Source of the DNA: Lumnitzera littorea
Taxonomy: Eukaryota; Streptophyta; Magnoliopsida; Myrtales; Combretaceae
Assembly: GCA_024138015.1 (NCBI GenBank)
Contig: JAMXBB010000011.1
Span: 83,139,934-83,203,933, forward strand
DNA length: 64,000 nucleotides
Direction of reading: 5' to 3'
Position numbers and translations under genes: made by a program. Under the pieces are notes generated by a model. The model was not told the origin of the DNA, made no database searches, and worked only from the letters and a program-made list of their open reading frames with translations. Each line of letters starts with the position of its first letter. Position 1 is the stretch's first letter. Shown piece by piece: positions 47,725 to 59,995 of the stretch.

Positions 47725-50700
47725 GTAATAAGGGATATACATATAAATAGACAACTTGCATTCACATTGTTTGACACTGGTGTGTCTCATTCTTTTACAA
47801 GTTAGAAGTTTGTAGATGAGAAAGGAATTAACATAATTATAAATTAACACTACCTATAGAGTTAGAGTACATATCAAAGAGAAAGTAACAACTCGAAAAG
47901 TCATGGATAATGGTTAAATTAAAATTTAGGGAAAAGAGTATCCTATTAGTCTTGTAGCATTACCTTTACAAGGCTATGATGTGATTATGAGAGTAAATTG
48001 ATTGTTTAAGTATAAGGTAAATATGAAGTGTAGAATCAAGACTGTCACCTTGAATGATGGAGAAGTGGTGTTTTAAGGAAAAGCTAGTGAAGGTAAATTA
48101 AAACTAGCTGTTATTGAGATATGTGATGAAATGGATGGAGTAAAAATAAAAGAGAATGATTGGAAGTTTTATTGGGTGTTTGATACTAAGGAAATGAATC
48201 AAGCACTAAAAGTGTTAGATATACCGGTGCTGTGTGAGTTTCTAGATGTGTTTCTAGAGGTTTTACTAGGTCTAGCTTTGCATTGAGAACTAAACTTCAC
48301 TATTGAGTTAGTTCTTGGAACTAAGCATATTTCTAAAGCTTTGTATTGGATGTCACCTATGGAAAATCAAGAGTTAAAGAATCAACTTCAAGAGTTATTG
48401 GATAACAGATTTATCCGCTTAAGTGTTTCACCATGGGGAGCACTTGTATTGTTTACAAAGAAGAAGGATGGTACCATAAGGCTATGTATAGATTACAAAG
48501 AGATAAATAAAGTGACTATTAAGAATAAGTATCACTTACCTCAAATTGATGATTTGTTTGATTAGTTGCAAGGAGCAATTGTGTTTTCATGAGTTAACTT
48601 AAGGTCGGGATATCATCGATTGCAAGTTAAGTCGAAAGACATACCTAAAATTGCATTCTAGACCCGATATGGTCACCATGTATTCTTGGTGATGCCTTTT
48701 AGATTAAGTAATGCATTAATAGTAGTCATAGACTTAATGAATCGTATATACCAACCATATTTAGACAAATTTGTTGTGGTATTTATTGATGACATTCTGA
48801 TTTACTCAAAAACTAAAGAAGAGCATGCATAACATTTATAGTTGGCATTGTAGAAGGTAATAGATAATAAGTTGTAGGCTAAGTTGAGAAAATGTGATTT
48901 TTGACTAAATAAGATTTCCTTTTTTAGGTTATATTATATCTGGTGAAGGAATTTCTATAAACCTTAAAAAGGTTAAAGCAATGGTGGACTGAAAACAACC
49001 GACAACTATTTCAAAGGTTTGAAGTTTTCTAGGTATGGTAGGATATTATAGGCAGTTTATAAAAGATTTCTCTAAAATTGTAAGACCATTAACTCAATTG
49101 ACTTAGAAGGATGTCATGTTTGAGTAGAGTAAGGAATGCGAGTAGAGTTTCCATGAACTAAAGAAAAGACTTATTATGACACTGGTACTAATACTACCAA
49201 ATCTAAATAAGTTGTACGGTATATCTAATGATGCTTTTTGGAATGGGTTAGGTCATGTGTTAATGCAAGATGGAAAAGTTATTGCTTATGCCTCAAGATA
49301 GTTAAGGCAACACGAAAGGAACTATCCAACTCATGATTTAGAACTTGCAGCTGCGGTGTTTGCCTTGAAAATTTGGATACATTACTTATATGGGCAACGA
49401 TGTGAGAACATTACTTATATGGCCTCAAGAGTTTGAATATTTCTTTACTTAGAAAGAGATAAACTTAAGGCAAAAGAGATAGTTGGAGTTGATCAAGGTT
49501 TATGATCTAAATGTAAATTATTATCCTGGAAAAGCTAATCTTGTAGTTGATACATTAGGGTTGTAAGACTTATGAGTAGGTTGCATTACTGCTAATAATG
49601 TAGCCATAGTTGTCAAAATGGCAATTTCACACATGCAATTCTATAAGTTTACGATTTTAGGAGGCTTTTTCAACTTGACTCGTGTATAAAATTATTTTTT
49701 TATAGGAACTTATGTTTTTAACTGATTTTACATATCAAACTAGGTAGAAACTTAAAATTTTAACTGAATTTACTAATTCTACGTATATGAGCTAAATGAG
49801 CCAAAAATTAAAAACAATATATATATATATATATAACTAGGCTTTTATTATTCCATAAACTATTGAAGTGTTAGAGCATCTTCTCTGTACTATTCCAATT
49901 TTTTTTCCTCTTTCTCTCTCTCCCATTCCTTTCTTCAATATTTATAGTCTTCATTCGAGTTCTAACTCCAATATAAAAGTTTATAAGAAAAACCATATAT
50001 TGAAGTTTATACCATTAACAACTTCAAATGAATTGAAACATTTGATTTTCTTCAATTCATTGCTTCTTTTTAGATAAAACAATGGAAAAAAAATTAATTT
50101 TGACCCATCTTCTTATCCTTATTCGTGAATGTTAAATTACAAATTAAGAATTTTCTTTCTTATGGAAAACGAACGTAATTTTTTAATTTCTTAATTTTTT
50201 ATTTCCATCATATAGTCCAAGATTTGTAACTATTTTAAATATATCTATATTTTTTTAAAACTATTTTACATAGGTTATAGAAATTTATGTTTCTACGTTT
50301 CGATTTTATAGACTCTTTAACAATTCTATATAAAATCATGAGTTTAACGACCTTAAATACAACGTGAGTTAGTACGGAAATTAGAAAAGATGAAATTGGG
50401 TTTGATTGGTGTGAACATAATAGTCAATTAATGAATTTAGCGGTGCAGCTTACTCTATTGGAAAGAATCAAGCAATAATAGGAGAAAGATAAAAACTTAA
50501 AGGAAATAAAAGAGAACTTAATTAAAGAAAGTGTTTTTGATTACTAAGTTAATGAAAGTGATATATTAAGATTGAAGGGAAGAATTTGTGTACTATAGAA
50601 CCTTGACTTGAGAAGAGAAATACTGGATGAAGCACAATTATAGGTTATACAGTACATCTAGGGGAAAATAAAATCTACCATGATTTAAGATCTATGTTTT

Positions 50701-51830
50701 AGTGGAACGAGATGAAAAGAGATGTTGTATGATATGTGGTAAAAGGTGTTATGCGTCAAAAAGTTAAAGCAAAACATCAAAGACCTGGTGGTTAGTTACA
50801 ATCTTTAGAGATATTGAAGTTAAAATGAGATCATATTACAATGGATTTCATAGTGGCACCTCCTAAGACTAAAGTGGGATATAACTCAATCTTGGTAATA
50901 GTTGACAAATTAACAAAATGTCTACATTTCTTGCCTTGTCAAACAAGTGATTTGATGGAAAATATGGCAAGATTATATATTAGAGAGACTTTAAGGCAAC
51001 ATAGAGCACTTGAAGGCATTGTCTCTGATCGGGATAGTCAATTTGTGTCCAAATATCATTTGTATACAAATTGTCAATCTAAGCAGATAATTCAAACTTT
51101 GAAGGATAGGTTGCAAGCTTATGTATTGGAATTCAGTGGTGATTGGAATGAGTATTTGCCATTAAAAGAATTTGCTTATAATAATAGTTATCGGTCAACT
51201 ATTTAGATGGTACCTTATGAAGCATTACATGGAAGGAAGTGTAGATCACCACTATATTAGGATAGTGAAGAGTAGACCATGATTTAACCCTAGCATCATT
51301 AATTAGATGAATGAAAAGGTTAGGATTATACAAAAGCAGATGAAGGAAGCTCAAGATTGTTATAAGAGTTAGGTAGATGTCAAAAGAAGACCATTAGAAT
51401 TTGAAGTTGGAGACTATGTTTATGTTAAGATAAGTCCATTCAAGGGACTTAAATGATTTGATTCAAAAGAAAAGTTAAGACCTTAATATATTAGTCCATT
51501 TGAAGTAATGGAGAAAATAGGTAATTTGTCCTACAGAATAGCCTTACCGTCGAGTTTATCAAGTTATCATGATGTATTCCAAGTCTCTATATTAAGAAAG
51601 TTCATTAAGAACCTGAATGCAGTGGCAGATATAAAGCTAATAGAACTATGGAAGGATTTTAAAATTGAAAAGCAACCCTAAAGATATTGAGTAATCAGGT
51701 TCAAAAGTGAAGAAATCGATATTTGGAATATGTGAAAGTATAGTAGGGAAAAGTTCTAGAAGTAGAAGCTACCAAGGAGCTTAAGACGACAATGATGGAG
51801 CGGTATTTGTTGTCTCTTTTGATTATTAAG
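47725..51830 (+). pseudogene. pol relic, copy B
   Basis: The protease keeps its catalytic triad as DTGVSHSF (DTG at 47773-47781). Reverse transcriptase starts near 48341 (DGTIRLCIDYKEINKV) and keeps the catalytic FIDDIL (Asp pair at 48788-48793). RNase H is at about 49220-49420 (VIAYASR, NYPTHDLELAAAVFALKIW). The shared insertion at 49605-50356 follows. The integrase core is open at 50841-51206 (MDFIVAPPKTKVGYNSILVI, GIVSDRDSQFVSKY), and a chromodomain-like tail lies at about 51640-51790. The integrase lacks a stretch after FVSKY that copy A retains. Numerous TAG/TAA stops prevent expression, but active-site residues have survived better than in copy A. Confidence 0.85.
49605..50356. mobile_element. 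Non-autonomous inverted-repeat element in pol, copy B
   Basis: Counterpart of 37575-38300. The left end here is better kept: gttgtcaaa, then an atttcacacatg string, pairs in inverted order with the right end, whose minus strand reads aaggtcgttaaactcatga. Target repeat atacaac is clear on the right (50357-50363). Confidence 0.65.
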
Positions 51831-51926
51831 TTAGTAAAGAAGTATAAATTGTAAATATACTTAATTGAATGAGAATTTGGTATACAAAAGTTTTGAGGGA
51901 AAAATTTTTCTAAAGGGGTGTGGAAA

Positions 51927-54900
51927 TGTAAGCCTAGTAATTAGATGGTTTTGATTCGGTGCATAAAATTTAAGGTGATAGTGAAAGTTGTCCAATAAAG
52001 CTTGAATTTTACTACGAAGTTAAGAATGTTAGTCGAATTAGCCCCATGAGTTTGGATCTAAGAAATTAACATAATTAAATATTATATTTACAAGACATAT
52101 ATATTTTATTCGTTATTTATCGAAAAAGCGTAAATTGAATTTCGATAATTAACGAACTATTAGAGATAAATTATATGCATATTAAAAATAATAACACAAC
52201 ACAAATAATTTTTAAGAGTATTTATTTGTATTGAATGTGATTTTACGTGTAGAAAAATATATTTGAAATTACCTAAAATATCTAATTTATAATAAGATAT
52301 GCAAAAATAATTAAAGAAAATTAGTAAAAATTTGGAAAAAAATTGTTTGGCACCATAGGGAATCTGTACTGTGGCTTAGTAGTATGGGGAGTCTCATTTA
52401 GTAAGATTAGGAAAGGAATTAGGACATCTATGTTTGGGAAATGTAGTGGTTAATGCCACTTGTCAAATTTGATTTTACCTAACCAACCCAACATTGTCTT
52501 ATAAATCTAAAATCACCCTCCCTTATTTCATTTGTACACTCCATTATTTGGGAAAAATTAGAGTCTTAAAAAGAGCTATGAGGAGTTTATAGAAAATTAT
52601 ACAAAAATAGTGCATTTTAGGGTAAAATCAGAGTACGAGTATCAACTGAAGTCCTTGAAAGGAACCACCACTACCACCCAATAATGAGCCTTACGCCTAG
52701 CTTAGCCATTAACCTTAGGGTGGACAAAGGTAGTTGCAAGGTCATTTTTCGGTAAGTTTGAAATCTACTTCGATTCAAAAATATCAAATCTTCTTAGAAT
52801 ATTATAAAAAATTATATTCTAAGCTATTTTGTATATAGTTTTTGAGAAAAATGTTATTTTGTAGAGATCAAATGTCAAAATACATTGCCCTGAAGAAACA
52901 ACTAAAACCAAGCTGATTTTACTTTCATTTTCAAAACCCTTAACAAAACTGTTTCAACTCCAAAATTTTTTTGTAAAAAGTTCTTTTTTGTCAAAACAAA
53001 TTTTTAAATTTTTATCTAATTTTTCTGCCTTAAAATCCTATTAAATAGCTATTTATCAAGTTATACATAATAGTTTTTCAAGAAGTTAACTTGGATTCCA
53101 ATTTGGTTAATATTCTCATATATTAAAATATTGAATCACGTTGAGAGATTAAATTTGCGGTGATGGAAGTGTTAGATCAAGAATTGAAGACTTGGTGTTG
53201 AAATATAAGTAATACGTAAGTTATTTAAATAATATAATAGGTAAAGTTTGATCTGAATTGGAATGGTGTTGGGTTTTATGAAGTATTTTGATTTTGGTCA
53301 ACAGTGGAAATTGTAGGAATTATGTTAAAATGTAGAGGGTGGAATGATCAGAGACTAAATTAGAGGTTAAACTAGAGAATAGGTATAGATAGCAAACTAA
53401 GAAGTAGAGTTGTACAAGTGGGTTTTGGACTGCAGGTCGGCCCATTTAACTTACATTTTAAATGGGTTTGGGTCGAGGTTTTTTGGCCTGTATAAAATGC
53501 AGGCCAAATGAACCTAGCCCATTGAACCTGTTGGCTAAAGTAGGCTAATTTGGATCAACTCGTTTAATACATTTATGCTTTTCATCTACAGGCCAGCTTG
53601 TTTAACCCGCTTTTTAAACAGGTTAAGGCCAAGGCTTTTTAACTTGTTTAAAAAGCGAGCTAAATGAGCTCGGTCTGTATAATTCATGGGCCAAAGTGAG
53701 CTAGGTTAAGTTGGCTTTTGTTACCTACATGCACACCTCTACTCGAAACTTGATTAGAAACTAAATTATAGCCTTATATATATATATATCTAAAGTGTAG
53801 TTAGTTAAGCTTTAGAGAGTGGGTCAGAAGATATTTTTAGGACTTTTGAGTTAAATTGAAATTAGAGACTAAATTAAAGTCTATTTACAAGCGAGACTAA
53901 TAACAAATGACCTAAAACCTGGATAACTAGGTATAGTAGAATCTTAAACTTATGTTAATAAATTGAGTATAAAATAAAGCTCATATATAGTAATTGTATT
54001 AACACTAAGACACATTTATATTATAAGGATTAGTAAAGAAAGCATATTAGAAGTCGTACTTTAGTGAGCAAATAGAAGGTCCAGGTAAGTTGGGGATCAA
54101 TAAATAACTGTATTTTAGAGTACCATTTTGCAATACTTGGAGGCTTAAGGTTATACTCGGTTGTGCTTTTAAGTAGCTTACTTATGTGCATACCTGTGTG
54201 TCTTTGAGCTTGATTTTATACTATAAGCTTGTTGTGTTGAGCTATAGATTAATTGAGTTGCATGAAATTGATTGGTTACCTTAAATTAGATTTAACTATA
54301 TTAGACTTATAACTTTAAACTAGACATGGAATCGAGAACCATTTATCATATCAAGCTATTTGCAACCCATTAAGGGATAATCAGGATTTTCTAACCAAAA
54401 CTTGACCCCTTCAAAAGAGATAGCTGAAATGGTCCCTCTTTTATCCTTTGTCAAACTAAGTAATAGGAGAAGAGGTCGCAGTAAAGGTAAAAGCGATTGT
54501 TCAAAGGTTGTCATAGGAGGAGGGTTGTCTCCATTGCATAAGTTTGGGTTTGGTCATACACTATTGCATATTTGTTGAAACTCCTTAAACCTGGATTTAA
54601 ACCGATGTAATTTATCTAATAATACGATGGACTGGACAACATCGTACGATAGCATTTTTCTATTGTATTGCATTTAATTAACTATTCGATAACCTTGATT
54701 TTGCTTGTCGTATAATCTTATGTCTGCATCCCTACTTACTAAGCGGTTGGTTGCTCACATCTCTATAAATCTTTTTATGGTTGCTAACTAAGAGGTCATC
54801 CTATAACTACATTAAGGTTAGTTGTTGCTAGATCATAGGGAGTTAGGTTATAAAATTGGGGAACATTTAGATTCTTAGAAATTTATGTTATTATCTATTG

Positions 54901-55166
54901 ATCTTTAGTGTCAATGATGTAAATGATTAAGTGACCTAAGCTACTAGTCATGTAAATATTACCTAGATTACTTGAGTTTTATTATGAGTTATAAGATTTT
55001 GCAAATAAAATAATGTTATTTACATGTGAACTGTTTATTTCAAAGTAGGTTAATTATGGGTATCTCATGTAAATTAGGTAAAAAACAACGGTTGATGGAT
55101 CGGCTTCTATCTTAGGATGTTTTACATAATAGGACTGATATAAGTCTGCCGCTTCAGGGCGTGACA
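51927..55166 (+). repeat. 3' LTR of copy B
   Basis: Starts tgtaagccta after the polypurine tract aaaggggtgtggaaa and ends gggcgtgaca. It carries the same 337-bp hAT-like element as the 3' LTR of copy A. Followed by 375 bp of flank shared with 43181-43541. Confidence 0.87.
53405..53741. mobile_element. 337-bp hAT-like MITE in the LTR of copy B
   Basis: Same site and same length as 41412-41748. Ends tagagttgt and acacctcta. The right end is closer to a canonical inverted repeat than in copy A. Confidence 0.75.
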
Positions 55167-55794
55167 AATTGTGTTATAGAAATGAGAACATTGATTTATG
55201 TTGATTCATACATTTTTAGAGCAACCTAGTTTATGTTATCAGCCTTATTCTTTTATCTTTAAAAACTTGCTAGAGATTAACATATATATATATATATATA
55301 TTTTTACGGTAACTAGTATTATAGTATCAATTGATATTAAAAACTGTAATCATGATACCTACATAGTATCTCTTCTAAATTTAACTTAAATTTAAAAAAG
55401 AATGAAGTTAAAATTGAATTAAATATGAAAGGGTAGGAAATATAATAAATAAAGTGAAGTTGGCAAATAAGGAAGTTGATATGATGTAATCTATTTAGGA
55501 AACTTAATGACATTAGGCAAAGTAAAAACTTGCCTATAGTAAAAACTGAGCTCATTTTCTTAACATCGAGAGAGGAAGATTTCATAAGAAAAGGTCTTCA
55601 AGAAGTTGAAGTCAATATTCATGCAAATATATTCAAAAGATGTATAGAAGGTAAATATATGTGAGAGGAAGGTGATCACATAGAAACAATTATTGTAGAG
55701 TATACTTTGATTAATATGTAAAGACTAAGGTATTGATTTTGTTTGTAGAATTAGAGAATTTCAAACATTTGATTTCATTGATGTAGTGAAATTT

Positions 55795-56520
55795 TGTTTC
55801 TTTACATTTATTATACATATTACAGTTTTTAGGGATGAGGGAATTTAAACTTTATCAATTTTTGCGATATTGATGTTCATATTACTAAACTAAATGGCTT
55901 CGATGATATATAAAAGTTTGATTTCTCAAAATGTTACTAATAGCCAAGAAACAATTAATTTAAAAATTTTAACCATGGAACTCTAATAAGCCTTTAAGAA
56001 TGAATGAGGTTGTGTAGGATAAGATGAATGATAGGGGCTAAAGTGTGCTAAATTGAAGGTGGATCGAAGAGAATCAATCAAGTTTAGTAGGGTCATAGAA
56101 AAAGTACTGATTCATCATTTCTTATAAACACTTTATTGTGAGTTAAGTACTAAAGTTACAATCATTTAGTACTTTTTAATTTATTTGAAAATAATCTAAA
56201 ATAACTTTTTTTTTTTTTAATAATCCTTATCTAAAAATAATTTATCTACACATAGTGACAATCCAAAATAACTACATAAAATGACTTACTTTACATAATA
56301 CTTTTTAATTTATTTGACCAAAATTATGTAAGCCATTAGGTATTACCATACGGTTTGATATTATATGTAAATATATATTTTTTAAATTTAAAGAAATGAA
56401 AAAAATTAGAAAGAATTCAATAACCTTATAAGTAAAAGAGTCACATAAATTCTCTCTCATATCTCTATCTTTTAACCCCTTCTCTAGATCCCTCCAAACA
56501 ATAGCAAGGTCAATTTGTAA
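55795..56520. repeat. Repeat unit R1 of a three-copy array
   Basis: Marked by aatagccaagaaa, taggataagatg, taaagtg and agtttagtagggtcatag, then atgtaagcca near 56325. Non-coding. The same succession is seen in R2 and R3. Confidence 0.7.
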
Positions 56521-57245
56521 TATAAGATTTCCTTTTCTTTTGACTTATTATTTATATTACATTTAAATGAATAAAAAATTGGTTTCTCAAAATGCAATTA
56601 ATAACCAAGAAATGAGAAATTACAAAATTCTAAGCATAAAACTCTCATCAGTAATAAGATGAGACTATAGTACACCTAAAGTGTGTATGATTAAGGATAA
56701 GGTTACAGTGCCTAATCTATGTAGGATAAGATGGACAATAGGAGGCTAAAGTGCGCTAAATGGAAGGGCGGATTGATCAAGTTTAGTGAGGTCATAGATA
56801 TAAATAATTAGTATGATAATAACACATAACCTACTAATTAATCATTTCGTATAAAAACATCATTGCACATGTAGTATTGAGTTATGAGTATCTATAAAAT
56901 GTAAATAGTTAAGTAATAATAAAAACAACCACCTAAAATAACTTTTTTTTTAATCTATATAATCTCTAATTGAAAATAATCTAAAATAATTAATCTCTAC
57001 ATAATGACCATCCATAATAATTACAAAAATAACTTACTCCATGTAATACTTTTAAATTTGTTTGACCAAAATTATGTAAGCCACCAAATACTACTTTTCA
57101 CATTGATATTATATATAGATATATATTTTTTAAATTTAGAAAAACTGAAAGATTATAAAAAATGAAAAGAAATATAATAAACTTAAAGTAAAAGAATCAC
57201 ATAAACAAATTTCTCTATCTCCTTTGTCTTCATCTCTTATATATT
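56521..57245. repeat. Repeat unit R2 of a three-copy array
   Basis: About 733 bp after R1, with aataaccaagaaatga, taggataagatgga, taaagtgcgctaaa and agtttagtgaggtcatag. Adds an extra stretch around 56650-56720 that R3 shares in part. Confidence 0.7.
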
Positions 57246-58276
57246 GTGTTTGCTATGTAGTATGGGATTGGAATGGAATTGTGATTTCGGGTTCGATTTC
57301 TTTTCCCATACATTTTAAAAGGGTGGAATCGTGACTCCATTCTACCTTAGTAAATAGACAATTACATAAATAACCTCATTAATATATGAATAGCATGGAG
57401 GAAAAAAAAAAGGTATATAGTGACTCGAAAAAAGCACTACCTCCATCTTCAGTTTCCAATCATTTATAAAATTATAGCTTTTTAAATGTCATATATAGAA
57501 GTTAAATATATATAAAATACTTATCTAGATTATATATCATTTATAAAATTATATATATATATATATGACTATATTGTTATAATGAAAATATATGTTATAT
57601 ATATATATATATATATATAAGTTTTATTTGTTTACATAACATATGTATATAGATTATATGTCTTATTTATAATGTATAATTCCATATATATAACTACATT
57701 ATAGTATACAAGTACATATTAGGTATACATATAAAAATTTTATTTACACATTTTGTAATAGTAATATCAATTATATCTAATATATAGCTTTATATATACA
57801 TATATAATTATGTTGTAATATATATAACTTATATATTATATATAAATTTGCAAATGTTAACATATAAATTTATAAATATCACTTATATGTTATAACTATA
57901 TTGTTATGTGTATAAAGTATATGTTTTATTTTTAATATGTCATTCTATATATATAATTATGTTGTAATTCATAAATATATATATTAGGTATAAATGTATA
58001 AATATTATTTAAAAATTGTAATAACAATATAGTTTATGTATAATATATAGTTCTATATATCATATATAATTATATATGTCCAATGTTATGTGTGTATGCA
58101 CATACACATAGAGGACATTTTTTGTCAAATACTACCATTTGCTCGTTCCATTCCATTTCGAATATAAAACAAACATAATTATGGAATAAAATTGGTGATT
58201 TGTTGATATTTACAAACATAGGAATGGATCTTTCTTGATTCCACTCCATTTTGGATGATTTATACATATCAAACGT
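57246..58276. mobile_element. Inverted-repeat element splitting R2 from R3
   Basis: The left end gtgtttgctatgtagta and the right end on the minus strand acgtttgatatgtataa are similar, each followed by ggaatgg/gagtgg strings. The interior is a long TA-rich tract with (TA)n cores at 57547-57566 and 57596-57618. A 14-16 bp near-repeat gtctt(c/t)atctctt stands on both sides. No coding capacity seen. Confidence 0.5.
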
Positions 58277-58930
58277 AACATTATGTCTTTATCTCTTTAC
58301 CCCTTCTATAGTTATGATCCTTGCAGCAGGTAATATATAGATTTTTTTTTCTTTCCACTTATTATACATATTAAAATTATTAGGGAGATAGGAACCATAT
58401 CAAGTCCACTTTTGAGATATGAATGTCCATCTTAATAAGCAAAATGGCCTTAGTGATGTATAGGTGTTTGATTTCTGGAAATATAACTAATAGCCAAGAA
58501 ATGAAGAATTTCAAAATTCTAATCACAGGATGTCCATCATCCCTTTAAGGATTAGGTTATAGTGTGCCTAATGTATCTGGTAAGATGGACCATAAGGGGT
58601 TAAAGTGCGCTAAATAAATGGGTGAAATTAAGAGAATCAATTAGGTTTAGTGAGTTCATAAATACAAATAATTAGTATGGTGATAAGACATGACATACTG
58701 GATGAATCATTTTGTATAGAAACATTACTACGGGTTTAGTGAGGTTATAGATATAAATAATGAGTATCTAGAAGATGTAAATAGTTAAATAATCATAAGG
58801 AAACCATCCAAAATACCATATAAAAATTACTATAAAAGTAACTTATTCGACCAAATATTTTTAAATTTATTTAACCAAAAATATGTAAGATGCTAAATAC
58901 TACATTTACTCTAATATGACACAACACATA
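58277..58930. repeat. Repeat unit R3 of a three-copy array
   Basis: Carries acttattatacatatta, aatagccaagaaatga, taagatgga, taaagtgcgctaaat and agtttagtg-like strings in the order of R1 and R2. Ends near 58910 at a gtaagatgctaaatacta string equal to gtaagccaccaaatacta of R2. Confidence 0.7.
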
Positions 58931-59714
58931 TTTGTGAATATAAAATAAATATCATATAAAATTAGTGTCTTTTGTTCAAAGTGAGACATTTATATAAAAT
59001 TAATATCTCATTTTCAACATGAGATATATCATTAATATTTTTGTAATTTTTTTTATATATAGTTAGTATTTATGTATTTGATTGAAAAATATGAAAATTT
59101 CTCTATACATAAAGCTATCATTTTTGTCTCAATCTACTTATACATAAATAATTATATATATATTATATATCTTTTGCCACTTCCAGAATCGTATTGCTTA
59201 AGTAATCACGTTTTTCACCTATTATGAGATGCATTATAGTTGTGATTCAAGAATTGTCTTAGTTCTTAACAGTAATTAAACAAAGCATTTGATTAACTAT
59301 TAGCATTATGGTTGGTTAATTGATTCAATGTTTAGATGAATGTTTGGTGTTGACATTGATGAACCTGCTAAAAGAGAAAGAATGATCATTGTTCTTTTAC
59401 AATTTTTTTCTTTGTCAGTATATTTTGATGCATTTATTTACGCTCAAAGATGCAATTGTAATATACATTATGTATACATTTCACATAAATCATACGGTGG
59501 CTTATATTTGTGATTTTATTATTACTATTTTTATTTTTTTTAATGATCATAAATACACTCCTACACAATGATCATCTACAAGTAGATTATCATTTAAAAA
59601 TAATATAAGAAGTCAAAGCCATTGTAGCCAAACAATATTAACAACAATGTCTCTATAGAAATTAAATAATTTTATAGATTTATTATTATGAATCTATTAT
59701 TTAAAATATTTTGT
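58931..59714. other. Intergenic DNA downstream of CAF1
   Basis: AT-rich, non-coding. A TTTATT near 59680 (AATAAA on the minus strand) is a possible distal poly(A) signal for CAF1. Nothing else recognised. Confidence 0.4.
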
Positions 59715-59790
59715 GAAGTGTCGATTCTCTATTTGAATTTATCTTCAAACGTTGATTACCTCTATTGTAATTTTTCTAATATTAAACACA
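59715..59790. repeat. Partial copy of the foldback MITE
   Basis: The strings gtcgattctctatttgaa, aacgttgatta and ctattgtaattttt parallel 44990-45100 of the element at 44766-45102. The other half is not clearly present. Confidence 0.5.
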
Positions 59791-59812
59791 CACATGTATA
59801 TATACATATACG

Positions 59813-59995
59813 GTAAAATCACAATCATTATAAAAAAAAAAACGATATTCATTCGATCAATAAAACATACACACGGTGTTTCACTATTTAGTAACACACA
59901 CACACGCGGTGTTTCACTATTTAGTATTAGTAAAATCACAATCATTTAAAAAAAAAAAAAAAACAAAAGAACGATATTCATTCAATCAATAAATC
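59813..59995. repeat. Direct duplication covering the CAF1 3' end
   Basis: gtaaaatcacaatcatt, a poly(A) run, then cgatattcattcratcaata occurs at 59813-59865 and again at 59930-59993, with period near 117-128. Between them cggtgtttcactatttagta also occurs twice, each after an (AC)n run. The right copy includes the last three codons and the stop of CAF1. Confidence 0.8.

Larger units (their letters stand above)
45240..55541 (+). repeat. Segmental duplication, copy B side
   Basis: Second copy of 34218-43541. It has no 5' LTR and no acidic pre-gag frame, because the duplication begins inside the element. It is longer by a 930-bp solo LTR (45614-46543). It shares with copy A the pol insertion and the 337-bp LTR insertion. 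Confidence 0.88.

Noticed and set aside
59745..59949. Overlapping open frames on both strands downstream of CAF1
   Set aside because: They are made of AC/TA microsatellite and the direct duplication, with no protein-like composition.
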